Assembly: GCA_025454125.1 (NCBI GenBank)
Contig: JALOPA010000070.1
Coordinates: 1 to 8,850 of the forward strand
From: Thermodesulfobacteriota bacterium
Lineage (GTDB): Bacteria > Desulfobacterota > DSM-4660 > Desulfatiglandales > HGW-15
DNA: 8,850 nucleotides
Direction: 5' to 3'
Of the stretch, positions 1 to 6,753 are shown piece after piece. The notes beneath the pieces were generated by a model, which searched no databases, was not told the DNA's origin, and saw only the letters and a program-made list of their open reading frames with translations. Each line of letters begins with the position of its first letter. The stretch's first letter is position 1. The translations under genes were made by a program, and so were the position numbers.

Positions 1-72
1 AGGGAACTCCGGCTCCAAGCCGCTCTTGTATTCCTCCGCCTGTGAATCAAGAATGAGCAGATTGGTTTTCAT
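1..72 (-). CDS. Start of a probable D-2-hydroxyacid dehydrogenase (partial)
   Basis: Only the first 24 codons are present; the gene runs off the left edge of the window. An ATG at 70-72 opens a frame that stays open to position 1. The peptide begins MKTNLLILDSQAEEY and continues with an LEPEFP segment. A short hydrophobic first beta strand, then a tyrosine-containing helix and an acidic-FP turn, is how many glyoxylate/hydroxypyruvate reductase-like D-2-hydroxyacid dehydrogenases begin. Members of that family reduce 2-keto acids or oxidise 2-hydroxy acids with NAD(P)H. No nucleotide-binding motif or catalytic residue is inside the window, so the family call rests on N-terminal resemblance only. 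The start lies 6 nt after the stop of the M24 gene, which suggests translation from the same transcript. The ribosome binding site is weak. Confidence 0.45.
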   Translation of the reverse strand, partial: MKTNLLILDSQAEEYKSGLEPEFP

Positions 73-78
73 GACCCG

Positions 79-1272
79 CTACACCGCAATAATCTCTTTC
101 GGAGTCCTGTGGAGGCATTTGCTGACCCCGGTCTTCGTGATCAGGTAATTGTCGCACACCCACACCCAAACCCGGTCCGAGCCCACGGTCGGATGCACGG
201 TGATGTTCATCCCGGCCTGAAGCTTCATGGGTTCGTCGTCCCGGATCAAGGGCCTCTCAACCAGATCGTATCCCTGGCCGTGGGCATAGAGCCTGGTCTC
301 AGGGAGAAAGCCTTCCCGCACGAGCCGTTCATTGTTGGCATGCCAGATCTGCGCCGGATCCGCGCCCGGCCGGATCATGTTGAGGGTGGCCTTCTGGATT
401 TCGACAGCCAGCGCCGCCGCATCGCTCAACTCGGAAGGCACTTTGCTCCCCACAAAAAAATTCCTCCCGATCTCGGTATACATGCCGCCGGGGCCGTTCA
501 CCTCAATCAGGAGGGAGAACTGATCTCCTTTTCTGACCCGTCGATTCTGAAAATGCCTCTTGCGGATGGGCACCGCCTGTCCCAGGGGACCGGATCCGCC
601 GAGCACCAGCTGCTCTTCGCTGCCCAAGTCCGTCACGTGATGAATGATGTCTGCAATGATCTCGAAGTCTCGCCGGCCTGGCCGTATTGCCTTTCTGGCG
701 TATTCCACGGCCCGATCCTGCAGGGCTGCGGTCTTGCGGATGAGCTCGATTTCCTCGTCGCTCTTGACCGCTTTGATGGGATCGACGATCTCTGCGGCTT
801 CAACAAACCTGGCCCCGGAAAGATGGTCCACCAGGTACGCGTAAAAGGCAGCGGACAGGGTCCCCATCCCGAGAAGGCCGATTTTGGGTCTCTTCCTCCC
901 TTTCAGCACCTCCACCGCGAGTTCCGCCTCATAGGTGTTGGTGAAGGCGGCGGTTCTGAAAAAGGGCGCCGTGAGCCTTCTCTTCACCCCCCGCAGGGTC
1001 CAGGCCGGAGGCCCCATGTCTCCCGGGGGTTTGCCCCCGTGAGTGAGGGTCGTCATCTCCTCATCGACCGGGAAGATGACCGTGTGAGGCTGAGCGTTCT
1101 TGGCCGGCACATCGGTGAACCATTTGACATACCCCCCAAGCCACTCGTTGTCGTTCTGCATGACCAGGAAATCGATCTTTTCCTCTTTCATGCGTTTTCG
1201 GACTTCTTTCCAACGCCTCTTCAGTTCCCGGTCGGATATGGATTTCGTCACGATTTCTTTTTCATCTTTCAT
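79..1272 (-). CDS. M24-family (Xaa-Pro peptidase/creatinase fold) protein with altered metal ligands
   Basis: This 397-residue protein has the two-part layout of the M24 aminopeptidase P/prolidase/creatinase superfamily: an N-terminal domain (about 1-165, starting with an RRWKEVRKRMKEEKIDFLV segment) and a C-terminal pita-bread domain (about 170-397). The linker VDPIKAVKSDEEIELIRKTA (about 163-182) is typical. The five positions that normally carry Asp, Asp, His, Glu, Glu metal ligands read Glu257, Glu267, His331 (in AHGQG), His360 (in TVHP where EP is usual) and Asp374. It may therefore use different metal chemistry, or act without metal as creatinase-type members do, rather than be an ordinary Xaa-Pro aminopeptidase. 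I chose the ATG at 1270-1272 because GAGAGGGG precedes it by 10 nt and the family-like sequence begins there; the frame stays open to 1386, but that extension overlaps repeat-flanking DNA. The gene follows tctA after a repeat-filled gap and is almost joined to the dehydrogenase-like gene. Confidence 0.85.
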   Translation of the reverse strand: MKDEKEIVTKSISDRELKRRWKEVRKRMKEEKIDFLVMQNDNEWLGGYVKWFTDVPAKNAQPHTVIFPVDEEMTTLTHGGKPPGDMGPPAWTLRGVKRRLTAPFFRTAAFTNTYEAELAVEVLKGRKRPKIGLLGMGTLSAAFYAYLVDHLSGARFVEAAEIVDPIKAVKSDEEIELIRKTAALQDRAVEYARKAIRPGRRDFEIIADIIHHVTDLGSEEQLVLGGSGPLGQAVPIRKRHFQNRRVRKGDQFSLLIEVNGPGGMYTEIGRNFFVGSKVPSELSDAAALAVEIQKATLNMIRPGADPAQIWHANNERLVREGFLPETRLYAHGQGYDLVERPLIRDDEPMKLQAGMNITVHPTVGSDRVWVWVCDNYLITKTGVSKCLHRTPKEIIAV

Positions 1273-1282
1273 CACAAGGTTT

Positions 1283-1290
1283 CCCCTCTC
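1283..1290 (-). promoter_or_regulatory. Ribosome binding site of the M24 gene
   Basis: On the minus strand GAGAGGGG lies 10 nt before the ATG at 1272. It decides the start against an upstream in-frame extension to 1386 that has no purine-rich site of similar quality and no recognisable family sequence. Confidence 0.5.
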
Positions 1291-1394
1291 CGTAACATCT
1301 CTTTCACGGCCTACTCTTGCCTCCTTCGTGGCTCCGCGCCACACCCTTTCGCAAACGATGAACCCCAATCCACCTTCGAAGTGCATCCTGGTGT

Positions 1395-1463
1395 GTCATT
1401 CCCGCGCAGGCGGGAATCCAGTCTTTTCATACTTTTCTGGACTCCCGCCTCCGCGGGAGTGAC
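1395..1463. repeat. Short palindromic repeat, GTCATTCCCGC family, core only
   Basis: Two arms face each other: 1395-1421 (GTCATTCCCGC...GCGGGAATCCAG) and 1437-1463 (CTGGACTCCCGC...GCGGGAGTGAC). Each arm is also a small hairpin by itself: attcccgc 1398-1405 pairs with gcgggaat 1410-1417, and actcccgc 1441-1448 pairs with gcgggagt 1453-1460. Unlike the copies near 5050 and 6840, I do not see the outer TTGATG/TTCGTAA-like ends here. It lies in the tctA to M24-gene gap and contains no gene. It could act as a transcript-stabilising or attenuating structure, but nothing in the sequence proves this. Confidence 0.85.
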
Positions 1464-1473
1464 GTAGGGGATG

Positions 1474-1633
1474 CTCTAGTGTCGCGTCTCAAAAGTACCA
1501 TGATTAAAATGTCATTTCGAACGAAGTGAGAAATCTTGGCGTTCGGCGCACTCAAAAGATCTCTCCCGGAGTTTACCCTGAGGCACTCGAAGGGGTCGAG
1601 ATGACAACTTATTTGTGAGACGCGACACTAGAG
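1474..1633. mobile_element. MITE-like element with 18-bp perfect terminal inverted repeats
   Basis: The element is 160 bp long and is bounded by CTCTAGTGTCGCGTCTCA (1474-1491) and its exact reverse complement (1616-1633). Inside, gtcatttcga (1511-1520) faces tcgagatgac (1596-1605), a second inverted pair with one mismatch. It encodes no protein of its own. Small size, perfect ends and internal palindromic structure fit a non-autonomous miniature inverted-repeat element that would need a transposase from elsewhere. No transposase lies in the window, and I see no clear target-site duplication. The inner arm is shared with the repeat at 3703-3905. Confidence 0.75.
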
Positions 1634-1685
1634 TCTCCCCAGAAACCGTGACAACGCTCGCGATCGGGCAATCCCTCCCCGCCCC

Positions 1686-3191
1686 TCACTCCTTGAACTG
1701 GTCGTACTGCCGGCGTCGCTTCTTGAAATTCGGCAGGAGCGTTGTGACCAGAAGAAGAAAGGCGAATCCCAAGGCCACGGCCGAGATCGGTCGAGTCACA
1801 AATATCAGGAAACTCCCCTGCGAGATCAAGAGGGACTGCCGCAGGGCATTCTCCAGCATGGGCCCCAGCACATAAGCCAGGATGAGCGGCGCCCCTTCGT
1901 AGCCGAACTTCCTCATCAACCACCCGATCACTCCGAAGCAGAGCATGACATACAGGTCAAAGCTCAGATTGTTCATGCTGTACACACCGATGAGGCAGAA
2001 CAGGAGAATCAGGGGGAAAAGGATCTTGTAAGGGATCTCCAGCACCTTTACCCAGATTCCGATCAGAGGCAGGTTCAGGAGCAGGAGCAGTCCGTTGCCC
2101 AGGTAGAGGCTCGCGACCAAACCCCAGAACAGATCAGGATGCTGCTTGATCAGGAGCGGACCCGGCTGGATCCCGTGAATGAGGAGAGCTGAGAAAAAGA
2201 TGGCCATAATGGGATTGGGGGGAATTCCGAGCGACAGCAGTGGGATCAAAGAGGCTCCGGCAGACGCGTTGTTCGCCGACTCCGGCGCTGCAACGCCCTC
2301 GATGGCCCCCTTGCCGAACTTCTCCGGGTCCTTGGAGACTTTTTTCTCCACCGCGTAGGAGACAAAGGTCGAGATCACGGCGCCGCCACCCGGAAGAATG
2401 CCCAGCACAAACCCGATGACCGACCCTCGCACAATGGCCCATTTGGAATCCATCCAGTCCTTGAAGGAAGGCCAGAGATTTCTGATCCGGGTTTTGTAGA
2501 TCTCCCGCTGCAGGTTTCCCTCCAGGTTTTCGAGAATCTCCGACACCCCGAACAGGCCCATGACCAGAGGCACGATTCCGATCCCGTCGGTCAGTTCGTT
2601 GATGCCGAAGGTGAAGCGGGGGAATCCGCTGATGAGGTCCAGACCGACGCTGCCGAGGATGATGCCCACCAGGCCCATCATGATGGCCTTCAGCACCGAC
2701 CCCTGTGCGAGGTAGGTGACGATGATCAGGCCCATGCACATGAGGGAGAAATACTCCGGAGGGCCGAGTTTCAAGGCGGCATGGGCCAGTGGGATGGCCA
2801 CGAGCATCAGGCCGATGTTGGAAATGGTGCCTGCGATGAAGGAGCCCCAGGCGGCAATCCCCAGGGCAGGACCGGCCCGGCCTTGGCGCGCCATCTGATG
2901 CCCGTCCACGCAGGTCATGACCGAGGAGGCCTCGCCCGGGATGTTGACCAGGATCGAAGTCGTGGACCCTCCGTACTGAACGCCGTAGTAGATCCCTGCG
3001 AGCAGGATGATCGTGGACGTGGACGAAAAGCCGAACGTAGCCGGAAGCAGCAGGGCCATGGCACCGGCAGGGCCGATGCCGGGAAGGACCCCGACGAGCG
3101 TTCCCACCAGGACCCCTATGCCACAGAACAGGAAGTTGATCGGCTGGAAGGTGACTTGAAACCCGTAGAGGATGCTGTTGAAGAAATCCAC
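1686..3191 (-). CDS. tctA: Tripartite tricarboxylate transporter, large membrane subunit TctA
   Basis: TctA is the large inner-membrane subunit of TTT-family secondary transporters, which import carboxylated solutes delivered by a periplasmic TctC-type protein using an ion gradient. The 501-residue length is normal for the family. Family signatures are clear: GTLVGVLPGIGP at 30-41, YGGSTTSILVNIPGEASSV at 73-91, then in the second half LGILPGGGAVIS at 263-274 and AAPESANNASAGAS at 301-314 followed by LLSLGIP. The paired LPG motifs reflect the two-fold internal repeat of the family. Many hydrophobic segments of about 20 residues are seen. The start is GTG (3189-3191), preceded by GAGGAA at 3197-3202 with a 5-nt spacer; this site overlaps the tctB stop codon, so translation of the two is probably coupled. 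The substrate is unknown: TTT systems carry citrate, tartrate, aromatic acids and others. Confidence 0.97.
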   Translation of the reverse strand: MDFFNSILYGFQVTFQPINFLFCGIGVLVGTLVGVLPGIGPAGAMALLLPATFGFSSTSTIILLAGIYYGVQYGGSTTSILVNIPGEASSVMTCVDGHQMARQGRAGPALGIAAWGSFIAGTISNIGLMLVAIPLAHAALKLGPPEYFSLMCMGLIIVTYLAQGSVLKAIMMGLVGIILGSVGLDLISGFPRFTFGINELTDGIGIVPLVMGLFGVSEILENLEGNLQREIYKTRIRNLWPSFKDWMDSKWAIVRGSVIGFVLGILPGGGAVISTFVSYAVEKKVSKDPEKFGKGAIEGVAAPESANNASAGASLIPLLSLGIPPNPIMAIFFSALLIHGIQPGPLLIKQHPDLFWGLVASLYLGNGLLLLLNLPLIGIWVKVLEIPYKILFPLILLFCLIGVYSMNNLSFDLYVMLCFGVIGWLMRKFGYEGAPLILAYVLGPMLENALRQSLLISQGSFLIFVTRPISAVALGFAFLLLVTTLLPNFKKRRRQYDQFKE

Positions 3192-3200
3192 GTGTCTTCC

Positions 3201-3656
3201 TCAAAACCCGAACAGCCCATGGGGGAACTGGCAGTTCAGCCACTTGGAAAAGACCAGATGGGTGACGAACGTTGCCGCAAGAGCGTAAAGCAACACGAAC
3301 CCGATCCTCCCTCTTTCCAGAACCCAAAAGAGAAGGCTCATGAGCAGAAAGGTGCTGATGAGGTAACCCAGGACCGGCATGACCCGGGCGTAAATCACGA
3401 GAACCACCAGGACGAAAAGAACCCTTCGCCACAGGGTTCCGGCGAAGAGCGGCTTGGGCGGGGCATCCTCCTTTCGAAAAGCGGCTTGGGCAAACAAGAC
3501 GAGCGACAGGATTCCGAGAATCCCGGAGGCGCCGAAGGTCATGAATCCCATGCCCGGATTCTGAACCGTTCCAATCCCGATTCGAAGGGATTCGGCAAAA
3601 ACAAGAATGGAGACCAGCAGCCAAAAAAGGCTGCTGGTCCGGTCAAGCGTTCTCAT
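3201..3656 (-). CDS. tctB: Tripartite tricarboxylate transporter, small membrane subunit TctB
   Basis: This 151-residue hydrophobic protein matches the poorly conserved small subunit of TTT transporters in size, membrane pattern and gene position. Hydrophobic segments lie at about 9-26, 40-60, 78-97, 97-113 and 118-138, so four or five membrane helices are likely. The end, FSKWLNCQFPHGLFGF, resembles the conserved hydrophobic-FP/LP-G tail of TctB proteins. Its role in transport is less well defined than those of TctA and TctC. The ATG at 3654-3656 fits the usual N-terminus, but only a weak purine stretch (GGCGGAAAG) lies upstream. The stop TGA (3201-3203) overlaps the tctA ribosome binding site. 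A 283-nt gap filled with a palindromic repeat separates it from tctC. Confidence 0.9.
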   Translation of the reverse strand: MRTLDRTSSLFWLLVSILVFAESLRIGIGTVQNPGMGFMTFGASGILGILSLVLFAQAAFRKEDAPPKPLFAGTLWRRVLFVLVVLVIYARVMPVLGYLISTFLLMSLLFWVLERGRIGFVLLYALAATFVTHLVFSKWLNCQFPHGLFGF

Positions 3657-3702
3657 GGATCTGTTCGGCTTTCCGCCCTGGCGCCCTCCTCTTCAAGAGG
3701 CT

Positions 3703-3905
3703 GTGTCACAAGGTCATTTCGAGCCCCGCTGAAAAGGCGGGGCGAAAAATCCAACGCGCAGCGTTGTTCCGAACGCGTAGAGGAATCTTTGATCCCTTTA
3801 TCCAAGGAGGATCCTTCGCTTTGCTCAGGATGACCCGCTTTCGCGAGTCAGATTTCTCCCTTGGGTCGAAATGACAGAAAACACGCTCGTTCGGAACGGT
3901 GACAC
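3703..3905. repeat. MITE-like palindromic repeat, GTCATTTCGA family, between tctC and tctB
   Basis: Outer ends gtgtcac (3703-3709) and gtgacac (3899-3905) are inverted, and inner arms gtcatttcga (3713-3722) and tcgaaatgac (3866-3875) are a perfect 10-bp inverted pair. Another hairpin, gccccgc/gcggggc, lies at 3723-3743, and a CCTTCGCTTTGCTCAGGATGAC-like stretch lies near 3814-3835. It is non-coding, about 203 bp, and shares its inner arm with the element at 1474-1633. Sitting between the binding-protein gene and the membrane-subunit genes, its RNA could form a stable structure that limits read-through or protects the tctC message. That role is an inference. Confidence 0.75.
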
Positions 3906-3907
3906 CG

Positions 3908-3922
3908 CCTCCCAACAGGAGG
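3908..3922 (-). terminator. Possible small hairpin just after tctC
   Basis: CCTCC (3908-3912) and GGAGG (3918-3922) can pair around a 5-nt loop, 17 nt beyond the tctC stop in the direction of transcription. There is no T tract, so an intrinsic terminator is not established. It could equally be part of the structured repeat next to it. Confidence 0.2.
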
Positions 3923-3939
3923 AATCCGCGGGGGCGAGA

Positions 3940-4920
3940 CTACTTGGCTGCTTCCTTCTGGATGCCGAGCTTCTTGATCATGTCCGCGAAACGGGCGGCC
4001 GCGTCGTCGAGGTACTTCCTGGTATCCGCAGAGTTACGATAGGAAACCGCAAACTCGATGTTGGCAATGGTCTCGATGAACTTGGGATCGTCCATGGCTT
4101 TGTGGAAGGACTCGTCCAGTTTCTTGATGACCGGAGCCGGCGTTCCCTTGGGAGCGGCGATCATGAACACGGTTTCATTGATGAAGTCATAGCCCAGGTC
4201 CCGGAAGGTGGGGACATTGGGAAAATTCTTCATTCTCTTTTCTCCGTGCGTGGCCAGCAGCCGGAGCGAACCTTCCTTCACATGGGGAAGCCATTCCGTG
4301 CTGTCGGACATGGCCGTCACATGGCCTCCAAGCACCGCGGTCAGGCCCGGGGCTCCGCCGGTCTGAGGTACATGGGTCCATTTGATGTTCTCTTTCATGG
4401 CCACGAATTCCATGGCCATGTGCATGGGCGAACCCGCGCCGGAAGTGGCATAGGTCACTTTTCCGGGATTCTGTCTCGCGTACTCCACCAGGTCCTTGAA
4501 GGTCTTGTAAGGCGAATCCGACTTCACCACCACGCCCGACTCCACCGCGGCATAATGCATCACGGGAATGAAGTCATCCACGGTGTAGGGAACCTCCCTC
4601 AACTGGGGGATGCGGATCAGACCCGTGCTCGTGCAGCTCGTGATCTCGTAGCCGTCCGCTTTCTTCTTGGCCACCTGAGCCAGAGCCACGGAACCGCCCC
4701 CTCCGCCGACGTTGGCGATGATGACGGGCTGGCCGAGAAATTTCTCGGCTGTGGCCGCCAGGATGCGGGTGGAAACATCCAGAGTTCCTCCGGGCGCGAA
4801 GGTGACGGTCACGGTCACCGGTTTGGTTGGAAAGTCCTGTGCCGACGCAAACACAGGAACCAGTACAAAGAGAAGCCCAAGCACCACTGCGCTGACAATC
4901 CCTAATCTTCTCGCTTTCAT
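3940..4920 (-). CDS. tctC: Tripartite tricarboxylate transporter substrate-binding protein TctC (Bug family)
   Basis: This is the periplasmic solute receptor of a TTT system, 326 residues including a signal peptide. The N-terminus MKARRLGIVSAVVLGLLF has a basic start and a long hydrophobic core, and ends in ASA-Q, so cleavage after Ala27 is likely. The mature part shows family signatures: FAPGGTLDVSTR at 41-52, a glycine run VGGGGGSVA at 71-79, DDFIPV around 115-120, GAGSPMHM at 161-168 and HVPQTGGAP at 183-191. Bug proteins bind carboxylated ligands through the loop around the PGGxxD motif, seen here as PGGTLD. The ATG at 4918-4920 is chosen over an upstream in-frame ATG at 4956 because AAGGAGG lies 6 nt before it and the signal peptide starts there. 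It is the first gene of the tctC-tctB-tctA order. No two-component regulator is adjacent in this window. Confidence 0.96.
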   Translation of the reverse strand: MKARRLGIVSAVVLGLLFVLVPVFASAQDFPTKPVTVTVTFAPGGTLDVSTRILAATAEKFLGQPVIIANVGGGGGSVALAQVAKKKADGYEITSCTSTGLIRIPQLREVPYTVDDFIPVMHYAAVESGVVVKSDSPYKTFKDLVEYARQNPGKVTYATSGAGSPMHMAMEFVAMKENIKWTHVPQTGGAPGLTAVLGGHVTAMSDSTEWLPHVKEGSLRLLATHGEKRMKNFPNVPTFRDLGYDFINETVFMIAAPKGTPAPVIKKLDESFHKAMDDPKFIETIANIEFAVSYRNSADTRKYLDDAAARFADMIKKLGIQKEAAK

Positions 4921-4926
4921 TGCAAT

Positions 4927-4933
4927 CCTCCTT
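4927..4933 (-). promoter_or_regulatory. Strong ribosome binding site of tctC
   Basis: A full AAGGAGG on the minus strand, 6 nt before the ATG at 4920, is the strongest Shine-Dalgarno sequence in the window. It fits the need for a binding protein in excess over membrane subunits and fixes the start of the signal peptide. Confidence 0.8.
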
Positions 4934-4969
4934 GTTGGATGTTCCGTATCGTCCATAGATCACCTAAAA

Positions 4970-5132
4970 TTGATGAATTCGTAAGAGGTCGAGAAAGGCC
5001 CTTTCTTGTCATTCCCGCGAAGGCGGGAATCCAGTGTATTCAATGCATTCTGGACTCCCGCTCCCCGCCTGCGCGGGGACAGGCTTCATTCGCGGGAGTG
5101 ACGATCTGAAAGGCGTTTTACAATCGCATCAA
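4970..5132. mobile_element. MITE-like element with TTGATG ends and nested hairpins
   Basis: Imperfect terminal inverted repeats are visible: TTGATGAATTCGTAAGA from 4970 and, reading inward from 5132 on the other strand, TTGATGCGATTGTAAAA. Inside are the arms 5008-5034 (GTCATTCCCGC...GCGGGAATCCAG) and 5050-5102 (CTGGACTCCCG...CGCGGGAGTGAC). The right arm is longer than the left because its loop holds a further hairpin, tccccgc (5062-5068) with gcgggga (5073-5079). The element is non-coding, about 163 bp, and sits between guaA and tctC. The same kind of element is present at 6770-6925. It probably separates the purine genes from the transporter genes, and its stem may end or weaken guaA transcripts. 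Confidence 0.75.
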
Positions 5133-5154
5133 CCTTCGCTCTTTCACCGTGCCT

Positions 5155-6711
5155 TTATTCCCACTCGATCGTGCTGGGCGGCTTGGAGGAGATGTCGTAC
5201 ACCACCCGGTTGACGCCCCGCACTTCATTGATGATGCGGTTGGAGATTCTGGCCAGGATCTCGTAAGGGACCCGGGTCCAGTCCGCGGTCATGGCATCCA
5301 GGCTGTCCACGATCCTGAGGGCGATCACCTTCTCGTAGGTCCGCTCATCCCCCATCACCCCCACGGTCCTCACAGGGAGCAGCACCGCAAAAGACTGCCA
5401 CACTTTCTCGTAAAGGTCCGCTTTCCGAATCTCCTCGAGCAGGATTCCGTCTGCGGACCGCAGCACCTCCAGGCGGTCCTTCGTGATCTCCCCCAGGATG
5501 CGCACGGCCAGCCCCGGCCCCGGAAAGGGCTGGCGCATGACGATCTCCTTCGAGAGCCCGAGTTCGAACCCGACCTGCCGTCCTTCATCTTTGAAGAGCT
5601 CCCGGAGGGGCTCGATCAGTTCCAGCTTCATAACCTCGGGCAGCCCGCCCACATTGTGATGGCTCTTGATGGTGGCCGAGGGCCCCTTGAAGGAAACGCT
5701 CTCGATCACGTCCGGGTAGAGGGTGCCCTGGGCCAAGAACTTCGCCTTTCCGAGGTCCTTGGCCTTTTTCTCGAAGACCGTGATGAATTCCCGGCCGATG
5801 ATCTTCCGCTTCTGCTCAGGGTCCGTGACCCCCTTGAGTTTGGTGAGAAAGTGCTCGGAGGCATCCACCACGTGGATCTGGATGTGGTAGAGATCCCGAA
5901 AGAGTTCCACCACCTCCTCCCTTTCCCCTCGCCTCAGCAGGCCGTTGTCCACGAATATCGGAGAAAGCTGTTCGCCGATGGCCTTGTGAAGAAGAACGGC
6001 CGTGATGGTGGAATCCACCCCGCCGGAGACTCCGCAAATGACCTTCTCCCTGCCGATTCGCTGCTGCATGTCCCGGATGGTTCTTTCCACAAAGGAGCTC
6101 ATGGTCCACAGCGGCTCGCACCCGCAGATCCTGAAGAGGAAGTTCTTGAGAATGCGCATGCCTCTGGGCGTGTGAGCCACCTCCGGATGGAACTGGACAC
6201 CGAAGAACTTGCGGGAAGCGTCCGCCATGGCGGCGACCGGACTGTTCTTGCTGCTGGCCAGCGGCTTGAACCCCTCGGGCATTTTCTCGATTCGGTCGCC
6301 GTGGCTCATCCAGACCATCTCCTCCTTGCCTCTGCTGAAGCTGTGGAAGAGACTGCGCAGATCCTTGATCCGGATCCCTGCGTTGCCGTATTCCCTCTCC
6401 TCTGCTTTGGCCACCACCCCGCCCAGCACATGGGTGAGGTACTGCATGCCGTAGCAGATGCCGAGCACCGGCGCGTTCAGCTCCAGAATTCCCGGATCCG
6501 CAATCGGCGCGGCTTTGTCGTAGATGCTCGAAGGCCCTCCGGACAGGATGATCCCATTGGGGCGAAACGCCCGGATCTTGTCCAGGCTCAGGTTGAAGGG
6601 GTGAATCTCGCAGTAAACCTGGGCCTCACGCACCCTTCGGGCGATGAGCTGAGTGTACTGAGATCCGAATTCGAGAATCAGGATTTTCTGTGTATAAATG
6701 TCCTTGTTCAT
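5155..6711 (-). CDS. guaA: GMP synthase (glutamine-hydrolysing), GuaA
   Basis: GuaA converts XMP, ATP and glutamine to GMP in the cytoplasm, the last step of GMP synthesis. The 518-residue protein has the full bacterial length. The N-terminal class I glutamine amidotransferase domain begins [21 protein letters not shown] and contains the catalytic triad: Cys86 in GICYGMQYL, and His175 and Glu177 in [11 protein letters not shown]. The ATP-pyrophosphatase domain has the P-loop SGGVDST at 229-235. The C-terminal dimerisation/XMP-binding part includes [16 protein letters not shown] and ends KPPSTIEWE, as is typical. I chose the ATG at 6709-6711, with AAGGTG upstream; a GTG at 6723 would add four residues and cannot be excluded. 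No frameshift or missing key residue is seen. It lies downstream of the damaged guaB, separated by a MITE-like element. Confidence 0.98.
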   Translation of the reverse strand: MNKDIYTQKILILEFGSQYTQLIARRVREAQVYCEIHPFNLSLDKIRAFRPNGIILSGGPSSIYDKAAPIADPGILELNAPVLGICYGMQYLTHVLGGVVAKAEEREYGNAGIRIKDLRSLFHSFSRGKEEMVWMSHGDRIEKMPEGFKPLASSKNSPVAAMADASRKFFGVQFHPEVAHTPRGMRILKNFLFRICGCEPLWTMSSFVERTIRDMQQRIGREKVICGVSGGVDSTITAVLLHKAIGEQLSPIFVDNGLLRRGEREEVVELFRDLYHIQIHVVDASEHFLTKLKGVTDPEQKRKIIGREFITVFEKKAKDLGKAKFLAQGTLYPDVIESVSFKGPSATIKSHHNVGGLPEVMKLELIEPLRELFKDEGRQVGFELGLSKEIVMRQPFPGPGLAVRILGEITKDRLEVLRSADGILLEEIRKADLYEKVWQSFAVLLPVRTVGVMGDERTYEKVIALRIVDSLDAMTADWTRVPYEILARISNRIINEVRGVNRVVYDISSKPPSTIEWE

Positions 6712-6753
6712 CGTTGTGTTCACCTTGAGACCCGGCCCGGCAGCTGACCTATG

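Larger units (their letters stand above)
1273..1685. other. 413-nt gap between tctA and the M24 gene, mostly repeats
   Basis: This gap contains the palindromic repeat at 1395-1463 and the MITE-like element at 1474-1633, only 10 nt apart. Outside them, 1291-1394 and 1634-1685 show no RNA gene and no convincing promoter. An in-frame upstream extension of the M24 gene crosses 1273-1386, but it is not family-like sequence. The gap makes it uncertain whether the M24 gene is co-transcribed with tctA. Confidence 0.6.

Noticed and set aside
109..1467. Long plus-strand frame (452 codons) opposite the M24 gene
   Set aside because: It is antisense to a clearly conserved protein, rich in His/Pro/Arg/Gly as expected for a GC-rich shadow, and runs into the repeat at 1395.
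1395..1633. CRISPR array or new defence system in the repeat-rich gap
   Set aside because: The repeats are palindromic, few and not regularly spaced, and no cas-like or effector gene is nearby.
2134..3624. Long minus-strand frame across tctA and tctB
   Set aside because: It is out of frame with the clear TctA and TctB proteins and has Arg/His/Pro-rich shadow composition.
3706..3915. A 69-codon minus-strand frame with sequence like CHFDPREKS and VILSKAKDPP
   Set aside because: It is the translation of the palindromic repeat at 3703-3905. Such frames arise wherever this repeat occurs and there is no ribosome binding site or known domain.
3871..4905. Plus-strand frame opposite tctC
   Set aside because: It is antisense to a conserved signal-peptide-bearing binding protein, and its start lies in the palindromic repeat.
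5149..6747. Long plus-strand frame (532 codons) covering guaA
   Set aside because: It is the antisense shadow of an intact guaA with all catalytic motifs, and has no recognisable domain.
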